Of a stretch of 43,061 nucleotides of DNA, positions 15,342 to 23,164 are shown piece after piece. Each line of letters starts with the position of its first letter. Within the stretch, counting starts at the first letter, position 1. The position numbers were made by a program, and so were the translations under genes. The notes under the pieces are model-generated. The model saw only the letters and a list, made by a program, of their open reading frames with translations. It did not search any database and was not told where the DNA came from. Source of the stretch: Thiobacillus sp. UBA2186 (GTDB lineage Bacteria > Pseudomonadota > Gammaproteobacteria > Burkholderiales > Thiobacillaceae); NCBI GenBank assembly GCA_002327405.1, contig DCVO01000163.1:2736-45796 (forward strand). Reading direction: 5' to 3'.

Positions 15342-16174
15342 GCGGAAATACTGCAGTGGCCGGCATGGTCAGCGCCGGCGTATCGGGCAACTGCCTGTCG
15401 CGCGCGCTCAAGGCGACGGCGCACAACTCGATTCACTTCGTCGTCGGCCTGGCCGCCTTGGGGGCCATCTGGTGGGCGGCGATCTACTACGTCACGCTGG
15501 ATCCGGATATGTCCAATTTCAAGGACTTTTCCCCGATGTCGACGTTCGAGGCGTTCCCCGAGATCTGGGAAAACGGCACTATCCAGGCGGCGCTGGCATC
15601 CAGCGGCGCCCGTCTCGGCTGGGGCCTGGGCCTGGCGATCGCCATCGGCGTGCCGATCGGCATCCTTTTCGGCCGGGTGAAGTGGTTCCAGAACCTGTTC
15701 AACGTGCCGTTCCAGTTCCTGCGCATGATCAGCCCGCTGTCCTGGGAACCGATCGCCGTGGTGGTGTTCACCGGCTGGGAAGAGGCGATCATCTTCCTGA
15801 TCGCGATCGCCTCGGTGTGGCCGGTCGTGTTCTCGACCGCCGCCGGCCTGTCCAAGGTGGACCCGAACTGGTTCAAGGTGGCGCGCAACCTCGGCGCCAA
15901 GCCCTGGCACATGGTCACCCGCATCATCATCCCGGCCATCATGTTCGACGTGCTGACGGGCATCCGCCTGGCGCTGGGCGTGGCCTGGATCGTGATCATC
16001 CCGGCGGAATTCCTGGGCGTCACTTCCGGCTTCGGTTATGCGATCGAGGATGCCCGCGAGAGCCTGGAGTATGCGCACCTGATGGCCTTCGTGGTCACGA
16101 TCGGAGCGGTGGGTTACGTCCTGGACACCATCTGCGTGCTGCTGATCAAGCGTTACAGCTGGCATCGGGGCTGA
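15338..16174 (+). CDS. ABC transporter permease 2
   Basis: 278 residues, six-helix permease similar to permease 1 over the whole C-terminal two thirds (FQFLRMISPLSWEPIAV; FLIAIASVWPVVFSTAAGLSKVD; ARNLGAKPWHMVTRIIIPAIMFDVLTG). AGGGAGG stands upstream of the ATG at 15338. Classical nitrate and cyanate importers have a single permease gene and form a homodimer; here two diverged genes suggest a heterodimer with the ATPase at 11991 and binding protein at 12878. Confidence 0.92.
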   Translation: MSGNTAVAGMVSAGVSGNCLSRALKATAHNSIHFVVGLAALGAIWWAAIYYVTLDPDMSNFKDFSPMSTFEAFPEIWENGTIQAALASSGARLGWGLGLAIAIGVPIGILFGRVKWFQNLFNVPFQFLRMISPLSWEPIAVVVFTGWEEAIIFLIAIASVWPVVFSTAAGLSKVDPNWFKVARNLGAKPWHMVTRIIIPAIMFDVLTGIRLALGVAWIVIIPAEFLGVTSGFGYAIEDARESLEYAHLMAFVVTIGAVGYVLDTICVLLIKRYSWHRG

Positions 16175-16182
16175 CGGTTGAC

Positions 16183-16222
16183 GGTCCGCCATGCCCCCTA
16201 CCAGCGGTGGCCATGGCGGGCC
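16183..16222 (+). other. Long hairpin after permease 2
   Basis: GGTCCGCCATG (16183-16193) can pair with CATGGCGGGCC (16212-16222). No T-run follows. It probably separates transporter from sulfur-carrier messages by stability rather than by full termination. Confidence 0.5.
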
Positions 16223-16267
16223 GACCCGAATGCAAACGAAATTTATGTGAAATGAGGTAATAGCAGC

Positions 16268-16657
16268 ATGTCCCAAAAACTGAGTATCGTGCTTGTCTCG
16301 GGCACCCGCGAAAAGCTGCAGATGGCCGCAATGATGGCGTCCGTCGCGGCCGCGACCGGCACCGACGTGTACGTGTTCCTGTCCATGAACGCCCTGTCCT
16401 ACTTCATCAAGGGCAATTCCGAAGAAGCCCCGGCCGAAGGCGAGATGGGTGCGCTCATGGCGCAAAAGGGCGTTCCCCCGTTCAAGCAGCTGTTCCAGCA
16501 GGCGGCCGAACTGGGCGATGCCAAGATCCTGCCGTGTTCGATGGCGTTGGATCTGCTGCATGTAGGCAAGGACGATCTGGATCCCGAGCTCGGCCCGCCC
16601 ACCGGGCTGACCCGATTCCTGAGCGATGCCGAAGGCGGTCAGGTCCTCACGTTCTGA
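16268..16657 (+). CDS. DsrE-family sulfur-carrier-like protein
   Basis: 129 residues with a Rossmann-like start (LSIVLVSGTREKLQMAAMMASVAAATGTDVYVFL) and the single conserved cysteine Cys90 in ILPCSMALDLLHVG, the position that carries sulfane sulfur in DsrE2/DsrE3-type proteins. Such proteins receive or pass persulfide sulfur in the cytoplasm, usually together with TusA. The TusA gene follows 41 bases later. Location inside the thiocyanate locus suggests it handles sulfur freed from thiocyanate; this is inference, since thiocyanate hydrolase itself releases carbonyl sulfide and a further step is needed. Confidence 0.85.
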   Translation: MSQKLSIVLVSGTREKLQMAAMMASVAAATGTDVYVFLSMNALSYFIKGNSEEAPAEGEMGALMAQKGVPPFKQLFQQAAELGDAKILPCSMALDLLHVGKDDLDPELGPPTGLTRFLSDAEGGQVLTF

Positions 16658-16698
16658 ACGCGAAGTGGTTTGTTAGTGGTTCATTTGGAGAGTAAGTC

Positions 16699-16929
16699 AT
16701 GAGTACCAATAAAGTTATCGATGCGCGCGGATCCTTTTGCCCCGGCCCGCTTATGGAACTGATCACCTACATGAAGCAGGCCAGCGTGGGCGACACCCTG
16801 GAGCTGCTGTCGACCGACGAAGGCTCTGCCGCCGACGTGCCGGAGTGGGTCGCCAAGGTCGGACACGAGATGCTGGGCAGCGAGAACGTCGACGGCGTGT
16901 GGCACCTCAAGATCCGCAAAGCCAAGTAA
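16699..16929 (+). CDS. tusA: TusA-like sulfur carrier protein
   Basis: 76 residues with the defining CPGP motif (Cys14) followed by the amphipathic helix LMELITYMKQ, the beta-alpha-beta-alpha-beta-beta fold of TusA. TusA proteins carry sulfur as a persulfide for tRNA thiolation or, in sulfur oxidisers, for dissimilatory sulfur oxidation with DsrE partners. The neighbourhood points to the second role. The ATG at 16699 follows TTGGAGAGTAAGTC. It could instead be a paralogue dedicated to this locus; the housekeeping tusA would lie elsewhere. Confidence 0.9.
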   Translation: MSTNKVIDARGSFCPGPLMELITYMKQASVGDTLELLSTDEGSAADVPEWVAKVGHEMLGSENVDGVWHLKIRKAK

Positions 16930-17003
16930 TGCATAACTGATCGGGCCGCAAGGCCGGATCCAAGCGGCCCGTTCGGCCCTGGAATCATGGATAGGAGAAT
17001 GTG

Positions 17004-18137
17004 ATGAGAATTTTAGTCGTCGGTGGCGGCACAGGCGGGACCATTGTTGCCAATAACCTCGCGCGGCGGCTGTCCGCCGAGATCCGGAACCGCAGGGTCC
17101 GTCTCACGATGCTCTCGGCCACCGACAGGCACATGTACCAGCCCGGCTTGCTGTATGTCGCGTTCGGACAAATGACGCCCGATCAGCTGTATCGCGACCA
17201 GAGGGGTCTGCTCGAATCCAACATCGAGTTTCATGTCGATCCGGTGGAGCAGTTCATGCTCGACCAGAACAAGGTGGTGACCAGGAGCGGCAAGACGTTC
17301 GATTACGACATTCTCGTGCTCGCCACCGGTTCGCGCATCGTGCCGGAATCGATTCCCGGGCTGGCGGAAGGCGCGGAAACCTTCTATTCCGAGGCGGGCG
17401 CAGTCAAGCTGTTCAAGAGGCTGCGCGAATTCGAAGGCGGCAACATCGCGCTTGTGGTCGGCGTACCGCACAAGTGCCCGATCGCCCCGGTCGAGTTCAT
17501 CTTCTCGCTGCACGACTACCTGAAGATGCGCGGCATCCGCGACAAGACCCACATCAAGTATCACTACCCGATCGGCCGCATGCACACCATCGAGAATGTG
17601 GCCAAGTGGGCCAAACCCGAGTTCGAGCGCATGGGCATCGAGATCGAGACCCTGTTCAACGTCAAGGAAGTGGATGCAGAGAACAAGCTCGTGCGCAGCG
17701 AAGAGGGCACCGAAACCCGGTACGACCTGCTGGTCGCCATCCCGCCGCACAAAGGCATGGAAGTGATCGAGCAGAACGGCATGGGAGACGGCGGCTGGGT
17801 TCCGACCGATCGTTTCAGGCTCACCATGAAAGACCATGACAACGTCTACGTGCTGGGCGACACCACCAACCTGCCGGTGAGCAAGACCGGTTCGGCTGCG
17901 CACTTCGAAGCCGAGGTGATCGCCGAGAACATCGCCTCCATCGTCAAGATCGGCACGCCGGTACGCGACTACGACGGCAAGGTGTACTGCTTCATCGAGG
18001 CCGGCCACGACCGTGCGACCTATGCGATGTTCAACTATACGACCCCGCCCGACCTTAAACCCGCATCGAAACCCATGCACTGGTTCAAGACGGCCTACAA
18101 CCAGATGTACTGGACCAGCGTACGCGGACTGCTGTGA
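17004..18137 (+). CDS. SQR-like FAD-dependent oxidoreductase
   Basis: 377 residues from the ATG at 17004, preferred over the adjacent GTG at 17001 because AGGAGA is six bases away. The dinucleotide-binding motif GGGTGGTIVANNL is at residues 7-19; the second FAD motif VLGDTTNLP is at about 283-291 and KTGSAAHFEAEVIAENI follows. Two cysteines, Cys158 in HKCPIAPVEF and Cys329 in KVYCFIEAG, match the pair that carries polysulfide in sulfide:quinone reductase; the third cysteine found in type I enzymes is absent. It probably oxidises sulfide or a protein persulfide and feeds the quinone pool at the membrane, with the DUF1641 protein encoded next as partner. True substrate unknown. Confidence 0.85.
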   Translation: MRILVVGGGTGGTIVANNLARRLSAEIRNRRVRLTMLSATDRHMYQPGLLYVAFGQMTPDQLYRDQRGLLESNIEFHVDPVEQFMLDQNKVVTRSGKTFDYDILVLATGSRIVPESIPGLAEGAETFYSEAGAVKLFKRLREFEGGNIALVVGVPHKCPIAPVEFIFSLHDYLKMRGIRDKTHIKYHYPIGRMHTIENVAKWAKPEFERMGIEIETLFNVKEVDAENKLVRSEEGTETRYDLLVAIPPHKGMEVIEQNGMGDGGWVPTDRFRLTMKDHDNVYVLGDTTNLPVSKTGSAAHFEAEVIAENIASIVKIGTPVRDYDGKVYCFIEAGHDRATYAMFNYTTPPDLKPASKPMHWFKTAYNQMYWTSVRGLL

Positions 18138-18149
18138 GAAAACCAAGCC

Positions 18150-18575
18150 ATGACGACACAAACTGAAACTCGCCTTGACGCAACGATGACTAACGACGAC
18201 CTGCAGCGTCTCGTCGAATTCGCGCAACTCGTCACCGCGGCCCGGGACGCGATGTCCGACGACATCGTCACCCGGCTGTCGGGGGCCTTCAGCGAAGGCA
18301 TCACCCTGCTCGACCGCCTGACGCGCAACGAGGGCCTGATGAGCCTGCTGCAGGTGCTCGACCGCCAGGAGAGCCAGAACTTCCTGGTCGCGCTGTCCAA
18401 AGCCATCCACGAGTCGAGCCAGGAAATCGCATCGACCCCGCCCGCGATCGGCGGTATCGGCTGCACGCTGCGCGTGGTGCGCGATCCCGGCACGCTGGAA
18501 GGGCTGCGCTTGCTTTCCCTGATCGGCAAGCACCTGAGCGACAGCCTGCGCGAGCAGCATCACCGCGGAGGCTGA
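18150..18575 (+). CDS. DUF1641 protein, partner of the SQR-like enzyme
   Basis: 141 residues, helical, with the conserved region RLVEFAQLVTAARDAMSDDIVTRLSGAFSEGITLLDRLTRNEGLMSLLQVLDR typical of DUF1641. These small proteins are frequently encoded beside sulfide:quinone-reductase-like flavoproteins or formate dehydrogenases. The gene starts 12 bases after the SQR-like gene ends and is the last of the island, before a strong bidirectional terminator. Its molecular role is unknown; membrane anchoring or subunit assembly is a guess. Confidence 0.85.
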   Translation: MTTQTETRLDATMTNDDLQRLVEFAQLVTAARDAMSDDIVTRLSGAFSEGITLLDRLTRNEGLMSLLQVLDRQESQNFLVALSKAIHESSQEIASTPPAIGGIGCTLRVVRDPGTLEGLRLLSLIGKHLSDSLREQHHRGG

Positions 18576-18637
18576 GCCTCTCCCCGAATCGATGGCCAGC
18601 CCCGCCAACGCGGGTCTGCCATCGTCGGCCGCAGGCC

Positions 18638-18684
18638 AAAACACCCGCCAGTCCGCGCCAACAGAGGCGGGCTGGCGGGTGTTT
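18638..18684. terminator. Bidirectional terminator between the island and glcF
   Basis: AAACACCCGCCAG (18638-18650) is complementary to CTGGCGGGTGTTT (18672-18684). The A-run on one side and T-run on the other make it usable from both strands, suiting the convergent DUF1641 and glcF genes. Confidence 0.85.
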
Positions 18685-18711
18685 CTCGTTTGAGGCGAAG
18701 CTGGGCGGATG

Positions 18712-20016
18712 TCACCGGGCTTGCGCCGAGGCAAACCTTTCGTCCAGAAATTCGATCCAGTGATGCACCGGCACCGGCGCCGCGGATGCCAGGTGGGCGA
18801 GGCAGCCGATGTTGGCCGTTGCGATCGCCATGGGCTTGCCGGCCAGCAAGGTTTTCAGCTTCTCCGCGCGCAGCGATAGCGAAAGTTTGCGCTGCAAAAT
18901 CGAATACGTGCCTGCCGCGCCGCAGCACATGAACGGGTACTGGACCGGCATCAGCCTGTAGCCGGCGCGCTTCAGCAGTTTCTCCGCCACGCCGTTGAGC
19001 TTCTCGCCGTGCTGCAGGCTGCAGGACGACTGGAAGGAAATGCGCAGCGGGCGCGCCGGCGGCGGCAGCTCGTGTTCCGGGCCTTCCTTCCATTCCTCCG
19101 CGACGATTTCGGCGATGTCCTTCGTGAGTTCCGAGACCCGCTTTGCCTTGTCGCGGTATTGCGGGTCGTCCTGCAGCAGCTGGCCGTAATCGCGGAAGTG
19201 GGTGCCGCAGCCGCTGGCGGTGAGCACGATGGCCTCGATGCCGGCCTCGATGTGCGGCCACAGGGCATCGATATTCCTGCGCATCAACGCGCGCGCCTCG
19301 CCGGTCGCGGCGAGGTGGTAGCTCATGGCCCCGCAGCAGCCGTCGCTTGCGGGCATCAGCGAGATGCCGAAGCGATCCAGCATGCGCGCCGCCGCCGCGT
19401 TGATGTCCGGCGCCACGGCAGGCTGCACGCAACCCTGCCAGATCAGCATGCGGCGGGCATGATTGCGCTGCGGCCATTCGCCCGCCTGGCGCGGTTCGGG
19501 AACCCGGGCGCGCAGGTCGGCAGGCAGCAGCGGGCGCAGGGTCTGACCGATGCGCAACAGCGCCTTGAAGCGGCGCGGGTGCGGGACTACGGCGCGCACC
19601 GCACGTCGCGCCAGCCTTTCCTTGAAAGGGCGCCGCACCTGTTGCTCCGCCAGCTCGCGCCCCAGGTCGAGCAGCCGCCCGTAATGCACGCCCTTGGGAC
19701 AGCTGGTTTCGCATGAGCGGCAGGTCAGGCAGCGATCGAGATGCAGTTGCAGGTTCGCACCGATGTTCCTTTCCGTGAGGGCGCCGAGGTTGTAGGAGGG
19801 GGGGATGAAATCGGGATCGGGTTCCTTGCCTTCGAGGAATTGCTTGATCAGATAGATGCGGCCGCGCGGTCCGTCCCACTCGTCGCCAGTCAGGCGGAAT
19901 GTGGGACAGGTGAACGTGCATTGGCCGCATTGCACGCAGGGGGCCAGCAACTCTTCCGCCTCGTGTCCGATATCGGTGTTTCGGTAGGTTTCGGCCAGAT
20001 CGACAATCATTTCCAC
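18712..20016 (-). CDS. glcF: Glycolate oxidase iron-sulfur subunit
   Basis: 434 residues. Two 4Fe-4S motifs (CVQCGQCTFTCP near residue 27 and CLTCRSCETSCPKG near 95) are followed by two cysteine-rich CCG domains (DGCCGAMSYH; MCCGAAGTYS), the GlcF layout. GlcF transfers electrons from the GlcD/GlcE flavoproteins, oxidising glycolate to glyoxylate; in an autotroph this salvages the Rubisco oxygenase product. The genes glcD and glcE are not next to it in this window. The start may be GTG 20016 or ATG 20010; neither has a strong ribosome-binding site. About 200 bases upstream to the LysR gene hold no gene I can support. Confidence 0.93.
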   Translation of the reverse strand: MEMIVDLAETYRNTDIGHEAEELLAPCVQCGQCTFTCPTFRLTGDEWDGPRGRIYLIKQFLEGKEPDPDFIPPSYNLGALTERNIGANLQLHLDRCLTCRSCETSCPKGVHYGRLLDLGRELAEQQVRRPFKERLARRAVRAVVPHPRRFKALLRIGQTLRPLLPADLRARVPEPRQAGEWPQRNHARRMLIWQGCVQPAVAPDINAAAARMLDRFGISLMPASDGCCGAMSYHLAATGEARALMRRNIDALWPHIEAGIEAIVLTASGCGTHFRDYGQLLQDDPQYRDKAKRVSELTKDIAEIVAEEWKEGPEHELPPPARPLRISFQSSCSLQHGEKLNGVAEKLLKRAGYRLMPVQYPFMCCGAAGTYSILQRKLSLSLRAEKLKTLLAGKPMAIATANIGCLAHLASAAPVPVHHWIEFLDERFASAQAR

Positions 20017-20224
20017 GTACCAGGGATGGGTATCCGGGCTTACCCGGCAAGTAAGCTTCGTTCCGCCATGTTCATGGCGTCTTCTCGAATGAAACTATGC
20101 ATCAGGAAAAAATACGAATCCAAGTTCTTATTTCGATTGCATCCATAGGCGCAGGTTATGGGTTTTGAAAGGGTGCGGCTCAATGGCCAATGTGCAGCGG
20201 GAAGGTCCGTCCGCCGCTCCCCCT

Positions 20225-21133
20225 TCATCCTCGTATGCGGTCCCAGGAAGGCCTGGGGCCGATGCGGCCGGAGAGGAACTCGACCAGCGCGCGCACGCGG
20301 TGCGGCACGTAGCGGTTGCTGGGGAAGATGGCGTAGATGCCCAGCACCGGCGTGGGAAACTTGCGCAGCAAAATTTCCAGCCGGCCTTCGCGCACCGCCT
20401 GTTCGGCGATGAAGGTCGGGGTGTAGGTGATGCCCAGTCCGCGTATCGCGGCGTCGAGCAGGGCATCGCCGTTGTTGGCCGCGAGCCGGCCCGAAACCGG
20501 GAACAGCCTGGTTTCGCCGTCGATGACGAAAGCCCAGCTGGCGCGCGCGGCCAGCAGGTAGCCGAAGCACTCGTGCTTGGCGAGGTCGTGCGGGTGCCTG
20601 GGGCGGCCATGCCTTGCCAGATAATCCGGCGATGCAACGACGACCCCCTGGCTGCTGCCGATCCTGCGCGCCACGTCGCCGGGCTCCAGGCGGTCGGCAA
20701 TGCGGATGGCGAGATCGAAGCCGCCTTCGATGAGATTGGCGCGGCGGTCGTTGAAATCCAGTTCGATGGAAATTTCGGGATTGGCAGCCATGAATTCGCC
20801 GAACATCGGCATCATCTGCCTGAGCCCGAACGAGAACGGCAGGGTCACGCGGATATGGCCGCGCGGTGCCTGAGTTTCTTCGGTCAGCCCGGCTTCCGCG
20901 GCTTCGACCAGGCCCAGGATCTCGCGGCATTTTTCCAGGTAGCTCGCGCCTGCCGAAGTCAGGCTCAAGCGCCGCGTGCTGCGCGCAATCAGCATGGTGC
21001 CCAGATGCGCTTCCAGTGCCGATACCTGGCGCGTGACGACCGAACGCGCCACGTTCAGCTGCTGCGCCACCGCAGAGAAACTGCCCAGTTCAGCGACCTT
21101 CACGAACAGCCGCATGCTTTCCAGACGGTCCAT
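20225..21133 (-). CDS. LysR-family transcriptional regulator
   Basis: 302 residues with the LysR winged helix (MRLFVKVAELGSFSAVAQQLNVARSVVTRQVSALEAHLGTML) and an effector domain of the CrgA/AaeR-like type (GHIRVTLPFSFG; GDALLDAAIRGLGITYTP). It is divergent from the cytochrome b561/YceI genes and probably controls them. Its ATG at 21133 lies only two bases from a 174-bp palindromic element, so its promoter and ribosome-binding site must now be inside or beyond that element. A likely operator remains on the far side at 21318-21340. The effector is unknown. Confidence 0.88.
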   Translation of the reverse strand: MDRLESMRLFVKVAELGSFSAVAQQLNVARSVVTRQVSALEAHLGTMLIARSTRRLSLTSAGASYLEKCREILGLVEAAEAGLTEETQAPRGHIRVTLPFSFGLRQMMPMFGEFMAANPEISIELDFNDRRANLIEGGFDLAIRIADRLEPGDVARRIGSSQGVVVASPDYLARHGRPRHPHDLAKHECFGYLLAARASWAFVIDGETRLFPVSGRLAANNGDALLDAAIRGLGITYTPTFIAEQAVREGRLEILLRKFPTPVLGIYAIFPSNRYVPHRVRALVEFLSGRIGPRPSWDRIRG

Positions 21134-21135
21134 AA

Positions 21136-21309
21136 GAGCCTATTTCAGCAGGTTTTATGCCCCGCGTTGCGCCCAAAAAGCGATGGATGCGCGAAGCGAG
21201 GCGAAGCCAATGGTAATCCCTTGGCAAGCCGAGCGACAAAGCAGACGCGCTTTTTGGGCGCAACCCGTAGCGCCTCAGCGCGAGGCATAAAACCTGCTGA
21301 AATAGGCTC
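21136..21309. repeat. 174-bp palindromic element (MITE-like)
   Basis: Perfect 26-base inverted arms lie at 21136-21161 (begins GAGCCTATTTCAGCAGG) and 21284-21309, with a second perfect 17-base pair inside at 21166-21182 and 21248-21264 (GTTGCGCCCAAAAAGCG). No coding capacity. This looks like a non-autonomous repeat or a remnant of a mobile element; no clear target duplication was seen. It occupies most of the divergent promoter region between the LysR gene and the cytochrome b561 gene. Confidence 0.8.
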
Positions 21310-21317
21310 ATCTCCTG

Positions 21318-21340
21318 ATTGTTGCGATATGGACAACAAT
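21318..21340. promoter_or_regulatory. Probable LysR operator before cytochrome b561 gene
   Basis: Perfect dyad ATTGTTG-N9-CAACAAT, the size and symmetry usual for LysR-type binding sites. It lies about 80 bases upstream of the b561 start. A TATAGT at 21382-21387 is a possible -10 element. Confidence 0.5.
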
Positions 21341-21421
21341 GTTTTTCCTATTGTCTCCTATTTCGGGTGAACAGGTTTGCCTATAGTTTGTCCATCGAGA
21401 TAGACGAAGCGAAAGCGAACC

Positions 21422-21967
21422 ATGCATGCAACCACCGGCTATACCCGCACTGCCATTGGACTGCACTGGCTGGTGGCCGTCGCGATTGTCGGCATCTTCA
21501 GCCTGGGCCTGTATATGCACGAACTGCCGCTGTCGCCCGACAAGCTCAAGTTGTATTCCTGGCACAAGTGGGCGGGCGTGAGCATCTTCCTGCTGGTGCT
21601 GCTGCGCATCGTCTGGCGCCTGTCGCATCGCCCGCCGGCGCCGCCCGCAGGCATGCCGGCATGGCAACGGCAGGCGGCAGAGGGCGTGCATCTGCTGCTG
21701 TATGCGTTGATGCTGGCGGTGCCGATTTCGGGCTGGCTGATGAGCTCGGCCAAGGGCGTGCCGACGGTGTGGTTCGGCGTGCTGCCGCTGCCCGACCTCC
21801 TGGAGAAGAACAAGGAACTGGGCGACTTGCTGGCGGCGGTGCACAAGACCCTCAACCTCGGAATGGCTGGCCTGGTACTGGTCCATGCGGGCGCGGCGCT
21901 CAAGCATCACCTGATCGACCGCGACGAGGTGCTGGTGCGCATGCTGCCCTTGCTCAAGAATCCCTGA
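21422..21967 (+). CDS. Cytochrome b561 family membrane protein
   Basis: 181 residues, four membrane helices with histidines suited to bind two b hemes: GLHWLVAVAIVGI, SWHKWAGVSIFLLVLLRIVWRL, the helix with VHLLLYALMLAVPISGW, and LVLVHAGAALKHHLIDRD. The bacterial CybB-type protein moves electrons in the inner membrane, probably from quinol. It begins a same-strand run with two YceI genes (12-base gap), a combination often seen in proteobacteria. Likely regulated by the divergent LysR protein. Confidence 0.92.
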   Translation: MHATTGYTRTAIGLHWLVAVAIVGIFSLGLYMHELPLSPDKLKLYSWHKWAGVSIFLLVLLRIVWRLSHRPPAPPAGMPAWQRQAAEGVHLLLYALMLAVPISGWLMSSAKGVPTVWFGVLPLPDLLEKNKELGDLLAAVHKTLNLGMAGLVLVHAGAALKHHLIDRDEVLVRMLPLLKNP

Positions 21968-21979
21968 TCGGAGAACGCA

Positions 21980-22555
21980 ATGAGATTCGGACAACACATC
22001 GCCTTGCTTGCCGCCGCGCTGGCTGTCATGCCGGCTGCGCATGCGATCGAATTCAGCCAGTTGCAGCCGGCCAAAAGCGCGGTGAGTTTCGTCTACAAGC
22101 AGATGAACGTGCCGGTCGAAGGCAGTTTCAAGCGTTTCAAGGGCGAACTCAGTTTCGATCCCGCCAAGCCCGAAGCGGCCAGAACGATGATCGAAATCGA
22201 GCTGGCCGGCGTGGATACCGGCTTTGCCGAGGGCAACGACGAGGTGCAGGGACGGCTGTGGTTCGACACCAAAAACCACCCGGTCGCGCGCTTCGTGTCC
22301 ACTTCGGTCCGGCCGCTGGGCGGCAACCGCTATGAGGTGGCCGGCAGGATGAGCATCAAGGGCCGCACGCTGGAGGTAAAGACGCCCGCCACCTTCCGCC
22401 AGGCCGGCAATAGCGGCATCTTCGAGGGCGCCTTCGTCTTGAGGCGCGCCGACTACGGCATCGGCGAAGGCATGTGGGCCGATTTCGGCACCGTCGCCAA
22501 CGAGGTGCAGATCAGGTTCCGCATGACGGCAGGCGCCGCGGCGGGCAAGATGTAA
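21980..22555 (+). CDS. YceI-family periplasmic lipid-binding protein (first copy)
   Basis: 191 residues: signal peptide of about 22 residues (MRFGQHIALLAAALAVMPAAHA), then the lipocalin-like YceI barrel (SQLQPAKSAVSFVYKQMNVPVEGSFKRFKG; GRLWFDTKNHPVARF; VAGRMSIKGRTLEVKTP). YceI proteins bind long isoprenoids such as polyprenyl or quinone precursors in the periplasm. It is more diverged from the family norm than the following copy. GATCGGAGAACGCA supplies its ribosome-binding site. Confidence 0.92.
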   Translation: MRFGQHIALLAAALAVMPAAHAIEFSQLQPAKSAVSFVYKQMNVPVEGSFKRFKGELSFDPAKPEAARTMIEIELAGVDTGFAEGNDEVQGRLWFDTKNHPVARFVSTSVRPLGGNRYEVAGRMSIKGRTLEVKTPATFRQAGNSGIFEGAFVLRRADYGIGEGMWADFGTVANEVQIRFRMTAGAAAGKM

Positions 22556-22589
22556 ACGCATTCATTCATTTTCAACAGGAGAAAGCTTC

Positions 22590-23156
22590 ATGAAGAAACT
22601 CGCAGTCGTTATCGCCCTTGCTTCCCTCGCGAGCAGTGCCTTTGCCGCGCCGGAAACCTTCAACATCGATCCTGCGCATACCGCGCCGCGCTTCGAGTAC
22701 AGCCACTTCGGCTTCTCCACCCAGGTGCACCGCTTCGACAAGACCAGCGGCAGGATCGTGTTCGACCGCGAGGCGCAAACCGGCTCGGTCGATGTCAGCA
22801 TCGACGCCAAGTCGGTGAACACCGGCTACGCCCTGTTCAACGAGCACATCCAGGGCGAGGATTTCTTTTTTACCGAGAAGTATCCGACCATCACCTTCAA
22901 GTCCACGAATGTGAAGTTCAAGGGCAACAAGCCGGTGGCGGTCGAGGGCGATCTCACCATCAAGGGGGTGACGAAGCCGGTGACGCTGACCGTGACTTCC
23001 TTCCATTCCATGGCGCACCCGATCCTCAAGAAGGACGCCATCGGCGCCAATGCATACACCAGGATCGAGCGTTCCGAATTCGGCATGGGCAAGTATGCGC
23101 CGCACGTGTCCGACGAAGTGACCCTGTCCATCAACGTGGAAGCGGTCAAGGAGTAA
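22590..23156 (+). CDS. yceI: YceI-family periplasmic lipid-binding protein (second copy)
   Basis: 188 residues, signal peptide MKKLAVVIALASLASSAFA, then a canonical YceI domain: FNIDPAHTAPRFEYSHFGFSTQVHRFDKTSG, EDFFFTEKYPTITFKST, DLTIKGVTKPVTL and a GMGKYAPHVSDEVTLSINVEA ending. Strong AACAGGAGAAAG ribosome-binding site. The pair of unequal YceI proteins with a cytochrome b561 suggests a shared task in handling quinone-like lipids in the envelope; this is inference from context. Confidence 0.94.
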   Translation: MKKLAVVIALASLASSAFAAPETFNIDPAHTAPRFEYSHFGFSTQVHRFDKTSGRIVFDREAQTGSVDVSIDAKSVNTGYALFNEHIQGEDFFFTEKYPTITFKSTNVKFKGNKPVAVEGDLTIKGVTKPVTLTVTSFHSMAHPILKKDAIGANAYTRIERSEFGMGKYAPHVSDEVTLSINVEAVKE

Positions 23157-23164
23157 GCCGCGCC

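Noticed and set aside
21308..22561. A 417-codon minus-strand frame opposite cytochrome b561 and YceI
   Set aside because: The opposite strand carries clear protein families; the frame has shadow-like composition.
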